Below are positions 58,618 through 64,000 of a stretch of DNA of 64,000 bases, piece after piece. The position numbers were made by a program, and so were the translations under genes. Numbering within the stretch: position 1 is the stretch's first letter; each line of letters starts with the position of its first letter. The notes below the pieces were generated by a model, which was not told the DNA's origin, did not search any database, and saw only the letters and a list, made by a program, of their open reading frames with translations. Source of the stretch: Lacinutrix neustonica (GTDB lineage: Bacteria; Bacteroidota; Bacteroidia; Flavobacteriales; Flavobacteriaceae); NCBI RefSeq assembly GCF_026625145.1, contig NZ_CP113088.1, forward strand, positions 62,001-126,000, read 5' to 3'.

Positions 58618-59334
58618 ATGAAATTAGACATATTAGCCTTTGGGGCACATCCTGACGATGTAGAATTAGGAGCGGGTGCCACCTTAGCAAAAGCAGTTAG
58701 TGAAGGTAAGCGCGTAGGGATTGTCGATTTAACAAGAGGCGAGTTAGGAACGCGTGGTACTGCTGAAACACGGGATAGTGAAGCTATAGCTGCAGGAAAA
58801 ATTTTAGGCTTAAGCATACGAGAAAACTTAGCCTTTGCCGATGGTTTTTTTAGTAATGATAAAGCACATCAACTAGAGATTATAAAAATGATACGCAAGT
58901 ATCAACCAGAACTGGTGCTATGTAATGCTATTGAAGACCGGCATATAGATCATGGGAAGGGGAGTCAATTAGTGAGTGATGCCTGTTTTTTGAGTGGGTT
59001 GTTAAAAATTGAAACACAATTAGATGGAAAGTCTCAAGAAAAATGGCGACCAAAACAAGTGTACCACTACATACAATGGCAACCAGTAACACCGGATGTG
59101 GTTGTTGATGTTTCCGGATTTATTGAAACTAAAATGGAATCTGTTAAAGCTTATAAAACACAGTTTTACGATCCTAGTAGTAAAGATCCTGAAACACCCA
59201 TTACAAGCAAAACTTTTATAGATAGTATTGATTATCGCGCAAGAGATTTAGGTCGATTGGTAGGCGTGGATCATGCGGAAGGCTTTACAGTAGAACGTTA
59301 CGTAGCTGTAGAGAGTCTTTTTGATTTAAAATAA
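58618..59334 (+). CDS. bshB1: Bacillithiol biosynthesis deacetylase BshB1
   Basis: 238 residues of the PIG-L family: LDILAFGAHPDDVELGAGAT (zinc-binding A-H-P-D-D), VDLTRGELGTRGTAETRDSE, and the late CNAIEDRHIDHGKGSQLV with the third zinc histidine. The C-terminal blocks YIQWQPVTPDVVVDVSGFI and RDLGRLVGVDHAEGFTVERY are typical of the BshB1 group. It removes acetyl from GlcNAc-malate on the way to bacillithiol, a low-molecular-weight thiol of Bacteroidota and Firmicutes. A bidirectional terminator separates it from tRNA-His. Confidence 0.9.
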   Translation: MKLDILAFGAHPDDVELGAGATLAKAVSEGKRVGIVDLTRGELGTRGTAETRDSEAIAAGKILGLSIRENLAFADGFFSNDKAHQLEIIKMIRKYQPELVLCNAIEDRHIDHGKGSQLVSDACFLSGLLKIETQLDGKSQEKWRPKQVYHYIQWQPVTPDVVVDVSGFIETKMESVKAYKTQFYDPSSKDPETPITSKTFIDSIDYRARDLGRLVGVDHAEGFTVERYVAVESLFDLK

Positions 59335-59360
59335 AGCGTTTAAAATCTAAATGTAAAGCA

Positions 59361-59394
59361 CAAAAAAAGTCTTCAATATTATTGAAGACTTTTT
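59361..59394. terminator. Bidirectional terminator between bshB1 and tRNA-His
   Basis: AAAAAAGTCTTCAATA and TATTGAAGACTTTTT form a perfect stem with A and T tails. Confidence 0.9.
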
Positions 59395-59401
59395 GCTTTT
59401 G

Positions 59402-59476
59402 GGTGGAAGACCGGGTTCGAACCGGCGACCCTCGGTACCACAAACCGATACTCTAACCAGCTGAGCTACAACCACC
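59402..59476 (-). tRNA. tRNA-His (anticodon GTG)
   Basis: On the minus strand the cloverleaf folds well. The anticodon stem is TCGGT/ACCGA around TTGTGGT, giving anticodon GTG. The D arm has AGCTGGTTA, and the T arm is GCCGG-TTCGAAC-CCGGT. An extra 5' G (position -1) faces C73, the identity mark of tRNA-His. CCA is not encoded in full. The acceptor stem has two T-T mismatches at pairs 5-68 and 6-67 (GTGGTTG against CTTCCAC). Confidence 0.9.
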
Positions 59477-60046
59477 ATTTAACGCACTATTGCTAATGCG
59501 AGTGCAAAGATAATTTATTAAATATTTTCTACAAAGTATTTTTTTAATAATTTATATCAAAAAGGAAATTTTATTTCTAACGGTCTGTTTTACAGTTGTA
59601 ATGATGGCTAAAAAATATACCTTTTCAGTCTATGGGATTCTTTTTGGTAACCAAACATGTTGTAAACAAAACCATCTCAAAACAAGCCGGTTAGATGTCT
59701 CAATCGTTGAAAATAGCGTCCAAAACCATCAACCTTTACCAGCTAGGTCTATAGCGTAAAAAGAAATTCAGGATTTTGTTAAAAATAAATGTGGTTTCTA
59801 TTAGGAGAATGGATTGAACCTCAAGTAAGTTTTTATTAGATCCATATATAAACGATAAAAGACAGCGGTATGGGCGTGTAGAGCAACTTTATATACTTTT
59901 TAACGGTGTAGTCTTGAGTGTATGCTGTTAGTTTAAAAATAAGTCATCAGCAACGGTAGACTTCTGTTTTTTTTAAAGTCACAGTTTCGCAAGATATCCA
60001 AGGAAGCGCATGGTGTTGTTTTATTCCATTCCATTATTTAAAATAC
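59477..60046. other. Non-coding gap of about 570 bases
   Basis: No convincing frame is seen on either strand. It contains the upstream region of tRNA-His. Short open pieces (for example near 59800-59930) have no recognisable motif. It could hold gene remains too worn to identify. Confidence 0.4.
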
Positions 60047-60087
60047 AAAAGACTCAATAAACCATTTGGTTTTCTTGAGTCTTTTGT
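60047..60087. terminator. Hairpin terminator
   Basis: CAAAAGACTCAA and TTGAGTCTTTTG form a 12-base stem about 115 bases downstream of the M28 peptidase stop (minus strand). Confidence 0.7.
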
Positions 60088-60201
60088 TCAGGTTCTAAAT
60101 AAATGTACTTCGGCTGTATCTAGTCTAAGTTTATTATTTTTTAACTGCCTATAAAAAGTGTTAATCAGGTCTAACAGTCCATTAAGAACATCGAGCTTAC
60201 A

Positions 60202-61760
60202 TTATTCAACAACTTTATCCACAACAATTTTCGCGTCTCTGTTAGCCAATTCCCAGGCCGTGTAAAACACCAAACGCGTTCTGTTTTCTAACAAATCGTA
60301 TTGTATTTTGTCAGGCGTATCACTAGGCTGGTGGTAATCATCGTGAGTACCATTAAAGTAAAAAATTACTGGAATATTATTTTTCGCAAAGTTGTAATGG
60401 TCACTTCTGTAATAAAAGCGATTGGGATCGTTCTCAGCATTGAATGTATAATCCAAATCGATATTCATGTATTTGGTGTTTACCATTTCTGAGATGTTGT
60501 GCAACTCCGAACTTAGTTTGTCACTACCAATGAGGTACACATAATTTCTATTTTTCTTTTCACGATTTGGATCTGTACGACCAATCATGTCAATGTTAAG
60601 ATCTGCAACCGTATTGGCTAAAGGGAAAATCGGGTCTATGTCTGTATAATATTGAGAGCCTAAAAGCCCCTTTTCTTCGCCTGTTACATTAAGAAAAACG
60701 ATAGAACGTTTAGGGCCATGGCCCTCGGCTTTTGCTTTTGCAAACGCCTCAGCAATTTCAAGAACGGCAACAGTTCCGGAACCATCATCGTCAGCACCGT
60801 TATAAATTTCCCCGTCTTTTATACCTTCATGATCTAAATGAGCGGAAATAATAATGTATTCGTCCGGTTTTTCACTTCCATGAATAATTGCTGCTACATT
60901 TTCTGAGGCCAATTGTTTAGAGTTATTCTTGTAATCAATGGCGATGTTCGAACTTAAAGATTGTGCTTTATCATTAGTGGCTATGTCGTTAACTAAGGCT
61001 TTGCCGATTTTATCATTTACAATAAAATATAGCATATCATCTGCATTTCCAGCTAGAACCATACGACCGCTAGATCCTCCAAAACGTGCTGCTGCCATAG
61101 CATAAATTTCAGGATAATAGAACAAAACGGCTTTGGCTCCTTTTTTTGCTGCTACTTCTTGTTTAGATGCAAATTGTTGACGAAAGTTAGACCATTTTGA
61201 CGCTTCAGTAGTTCCTGAAACCGCAAATATGCCCTCATCATTTTTTGGTTCACCGATTTAAATAACACAACTTTACCTTTAACATCAAGGTTTTCGTAAT
61301 CGGAATAGTTGTTATCTTCAATACCATAACCTGCATAGACCACTTCACCAGCACTTATAGAAGTGTTTTTACTAGAGGCTACAGAAACATAGTCGTCAAT
61401 AGCAGTAAAGGCTTTTCCATCTATGGAAAGCGTTACATTAGGGACCGACATTACTTCTAAGGGTACATTTTGAAAATAATCACCATCTGTCTTTGCTGCA
61501 GGGATACCATCTTCTACATAATGCGCTTTAAGAAAATTCACAGCCATTTTCTGACCTTCTTCTCCTGTTTCCCTACCTTGAAACTCGTCAGAAGCATAGG
61601 TGTATAATAATGTTTTTAAATCGGAAGCTGTAATAGTTTCAGCATAGGTTACTGGATTCGCAGAAACCTTAGGGCTGTTTTCGGCTTGACTTGGACTACT
61701 AGAAGAACCGCAAGCGACCATAATTGTAGCAATAGAAAAAAAAGATAGTACTCTTTTCAT
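60202..61760 (-). CDS. M28 family metallopeptidase, lipoprotein with PA domain (frame broken)
   Basis: The lipoprotein signal is VLSFFSIATIMVACGSS. An N-terminal segment with LYTYASDEFQGRETGEEGQK is followed by a PA-type insert of about 150 residues, then the catalytic domain: YIIISAHLDHEGIKDGEIY (first zinc histidine), GADDDGSGTVAVLEIAEAF, FLNVTGEEKGLLGSQYYTD (catalytic Glu-Glu), LNIDMIGRTDPN and YRSDHYNFAKNNIPVIFY. The frame breaks at 61253-61256 (AAATCCGGTGAA has lost one base), repaired to LFKSGEPKNDEGIFAVSGTT. About 519 residues. It cleaves N-terminal residues from peptides outside the cytoplasm. It is a tandem paralogue of the next gene. Confidence 0.87.
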
Positions 61761-61842
61761 GAGATAGATATAAAGTTTATAGACAGTAAATGTACAAGAA
61801 ATAAAGGCCTAAACGGACTCGCTTTAACACTTTTTAACAGGT

Positions 61843-62880
61843 TTAAAGCGCATTGTTATGTATTAAGAAGGTCTCCTTGTTGGCCAATTGCCATGCTGTA
61901 GCAAAAATGAGTTTGGTCCGTTTTGTTAATAAGTCGTAGTTAATTTTATCCGGAGTATCTGTGGTTTTATGGTAGTCGTTATGTTCTCCATTAAAATAAA
62001 AAATAACTGGAATATTGTTTTTTGCAAAGTGATAGTGGTCACTTCTGTAGTAGTAATTATTGCGATCATTTTCATCATTATACTTATAATCTAATTCTAA
62101 ATTAGAGAAAGTATTGTTTATTTTTTCTGATATAAAATGAAGTTCCTTACTTATTCTATCTGCTCCAATAATATAAATGTAGTTAGGTTTTTTTTTGTGT
62201 GCTTTATCGACACGACCGATCATGTCTATATTTAAATTAGCCATGGTTTTATTTAATGGATATACAGGGTTTTGAACATAATAACGAGACCCTTGAAGCC
62301 CGATTTCTTCAGCGGTGAGATGTAAGAATAAGAGACTGCGTTTTGGAGAATGCCCCGCTTTCTCGGCCGCTTTAAATGCTTGTGCAATTTCCAAAATAGC
62401 CATGGAGCCGTAACCGTTGTCATCTGCTCCAAAATGTACTTTGTTGTTTTCTAGTCCCAAATGGTCTAAATGACCGTGAAATGATAAGGACTTCATCCGG
62501 TTTTTCTTTTCCTTTAATATAGGCCAATACGTTTTCTGTTGCCTGGATGTCCTTCGGAAGAAAGCTCAAAGGAATGTTTTGAAAATATGTTGAGTCATTA
62601 ATACCTGGTTGTATGTCTTCTTTGATGTAGAAGTCTTTTAAAAAAGCAGATGCTTTTTTCGGCCTTCTTCTCCAACACCGCGACCTTGAAAATTTTCTGA
62701 TGCAAACGCATATAAATTTGTTTTTAGTTCTTCAGCAGTTATCGTTTTCGAATACTTCTCAATGAGTAAACTGTCTGTAATGAGGACACCATTCTGTAAA
62801 TTTTCAATTTTTGTTGTGTATTTGGTTTCTGCACAAGAACCAATTAACGTTAAGATACTAAGTATGATTAAGGATTTCAT
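61843..62880 (-). CDS. M28 family metallopeptidase, short lipoprotein form (frame broken at two sites)
   Basis: The lipoprotein signal is MKSLIILSILTLIGSC. The opening LYAFASENFQGRGVGEEGRK corresponds to that of the paralogue at 60202, but the PA insert is missing, so the catalytic domain (HLDHLGLENNKVHFGADDNG, LHLTAEEIGLQGSRYYVQN, NIDMIGRVD, YRSDHYHFAKNNIPVIFYFN) follows soon. Breaks: 62658-62662 (GGCCGGAAAAAA has lost one base) and 62474-62478 (ATTTCCGGTCAT read with an extra base in the zinc motif SGHLDH). Repaired length is about 346 residues. It lies upstream of the longer paralogue with an 82-base gap; they probably arose by duplication. Confidence 0.83.
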
Positions 62881-62993
62881 TCATGAAAATTTGAATGTCA
62901 AATATATATAATTTAACATAAAAGAGACGGGTTTCCTTATTCAGAAATAGCGCTATTATTAAGTTACGCTCTCGTCTTAAATACGGCTGTTAG

Positions 62994-63410
62994 TTAATAC
63001 CTGTTGATTTGAATAATAGATAGAATAAATACGGCAGTCCAAATAATAACACGAAGCCAATTATAAAGAACTAGTTTAAGTAATAATTGAGAGTTACTGT
63101 TGTGGTGAGATAGTTTTTTATGAAGTGGGATAAAAAAGACAACTGTTGAAATCCAAGCCGGAATGACCAACACCAAATGCCATCCAGCAAGAGGCATTAC
63201 CTTTAGATACCAACTATAAATCGAGATAACCAATTGTGATAACATAAGGGGAGCCACAATGAGGGCCATGCGCATCGTGTAGTGACTATGCCGGAGGTAC
63301 AACTCTGTTTTATTGAAGTATTTAAAGGCAGGATAGATTAATAATTGTACCATCCGGATTAACACGACTAAGCCAAAATCGATGATGAGTTGTATGATAT
63401 TCCAAGTCAT
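62994..63410 (-). CDS. Membrane protein of unknown function, 138 aa
   Basis: Four predicted membrane segments (IIDFGLVVLIRMVQLLIYPA, MRMALIVAPLMLSQLVISIY, WHLVLVIPAWISTVVFFIPL, WLRVIIWTAVFILSIIQI). The layout resembles DUF1772-like or other small four-helix proteins, but I cannot name the family. It overlaps the upstream exonuclease gene stop by 4 bases (ATGA), so it is coupled to it. Confidence 0.6.
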   Translation of the reverse strand: MTWNIIQLIIDFGLVVLIRMVQLLIYPAFKYFNKTELYLRHSHYTMRMALIVAPLMLSQLVISIYSWYLKVMPLAGWHLVLVIPAWISTVVFFIPLHKKLSHHNSNSQLLLKLVLYNWLRVIIWTAVFILSIIQINRY

Positions 63411-64000
63411 AGCTTACCAAAATCTTGTAATACTGTTCGCAATATTTTTTGCACGTTGTTATTGTCTTTCTGTCTAATTAAAAACGGTTCTAGTGCTTCT
63501 TCATGAGAAATCTGTTCGCTTTTATCTACAAAGCCGTAACCTAAATAGGTGCCATTTTTAATGAGCACAAAGGCCTCTTCTTGTGCATGCCTTCCTTGTT
63601 CTTTTAAGACCACATCTTTATTTTGAGTCACAATCTCACAAATGGCATTGGTAACACGTGAGTTGTAATTTTCTACGGATTCTTCTCCCTTACAGACTCC
63701 TTTGCAATTCTTAATGATGTAATGAGAACACGTCGTTACACCTTCTTGCAAATGACAAAATTTAGGACATAAACCAAACCGTTCACAAACGCGTTCTAAA
63801 AACAATCTGGCGTCTCTCAGACTAAAAAAAGTCATGATAGGGTTTGGGGTTGTTTTCGCATTATTAATGGCGATATGCATCACGTCATTTCTATCTTGAT
63901 AACTGAATAAAGCGAATTCTTTTATTGTGTTTTTTGCTACGGTATTATACTGCGGAAAATGATGTTTAATAGCTGCATCTTCCATCAATAGTGCAATCAA
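63407..64000 (-). CDS. C-terminal part of an exonuclease/GIY-YIG (Cho-like) DNA repair protein (cut by window edge)
   Basis: The frame is open to the right edge, and 197 residues to the stop are visible. The start IALLMEDAAIKHHFPQYNTV matches the region following the GIY-YIG domain in UvrC/Cho-like proteins. The cysteine cluster RFGLCPKFCHLQ, then CSHYIIKNCKGVCKGEE, is the UvrC-type iron-sulfur-like motif that follows it. In Bacteroidota such proteins usually carry an N-terminal DnaQ-like 3'-5' exonuclease. The N-terminal domains lie outside the window, so this is inferred from the C-terminal part. The gene is followed by the four-helix membrane protein. Confidence 0.7.
   Translation of the reverse strand: MIALLMEDAAIKHHFPQYNTVAKNTIKEFALFSYQDRNDVMHIAINNAKTTPNPIMTFFSLRDARLFLERVCERFGLCPKFCHLQEGVTTCSHYIIKNCKGVCKGEESVENYNSRVTNAICEIVTQNKDVVLKEQGRHAQEEAFVLIKNGTYLGYGFVDKSEQISHEEALEPFLIRQKDNNNVQKILRTVLQDFGKL

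Noticed and set aside
59780..59940. Possible gene fragment in the gap after tRNA-His
   Set aside because: Short open pieces in several frames, but no motif I could tie to any family.

Overview
The window looks like a chromosome segment of a marine-type Flavobacteriaceae (Bacteroidota). The signs are a low GC content, a secreted protein with a C-terminal type IX secretion sorting domain, the rlmD - DUF6452 - DUF6048 gene order, a Lacal_2735-family small protein, bacillithiol deacetylase BshB1, and several Bacteroidota -7 boxes (TAnnTTTG) close to start codons.

Layout. 1-3,105 is a degraded accessory stretch: the end of a possible McrC-like restriction gene, small unknown genes, a lipoprotein alpha/beta hydrolase, a cluster of palindromic interspersed repeats around a GIY-YIG nuclease, a decayed second copy of that nuclease gene, and the 3' end of a phage-like tail tube gene. 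3,106-14,700 holds a di-heme peroxidase with a PhoX-like lipoprotein, an MFS exporter, an ABC exporter, MarC, and an operon for a three-subunit biotin-dependent acyl-CoA carboxylase. 14,789-28,500 is mostly housekeeping: PrsW protease, NUDIX, class V aminotransferase, M42 peptidase, hemolysin III, ZIP transporter, rRNA methyltransferases and ornithine aminotransferase. 28,576-37,808 carries secreted and surface proteins, an Smr protein, a cysteine desulfurase, a hydrolase and an SDR. 38,033-46,600 is transport (CPA2 antiporter, sodium:solute symporter with a PIG-L deacetylase, CorA, MscS). 46,615-59,476 holds Maf, a UbiA prenyltransferase, KdsC, a DUF2520 protein, truncated globin, the fused cytochrome c biogenesis protein, MscL, a SatD/DUF3307 pair, a Cys/Met PLP enzyme, RlmF, BshB1 and tRNA-His. 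The right end has two tandem M28 peptidases and a cut-off exonuclease/GIY-YIG type gene.

The strongest pattern is a site-specific lesion. At 36 places in 26 genes the reading frame, including that of normally conserved housekeeping genes, is broken by one extra, missing or changed base. Restoring the expected protein restores CCGG every time, and always with CCGGA on one strand. This fits a systematic base-calling error at a modified CCGGA-type motif in a long-read assembly much better than 26 independent pseudogenes. Three poly-A runs also look one base short. I therefore annotate these loci as single genes with the lesion marked, not as pairs of fragments. The biological reading is that the strain probably modifies DNA at that motif. 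The methyltransferase is not in the window.

The second point of interest is the repeat cluster around the GIY-YIG gene. Two nuclease copies, one intact and one decayed, both sit against the same palindromic repeats. That is the layout expected if the nuclease and the repeats travel together, in the way RAYT genes and REP elements do.
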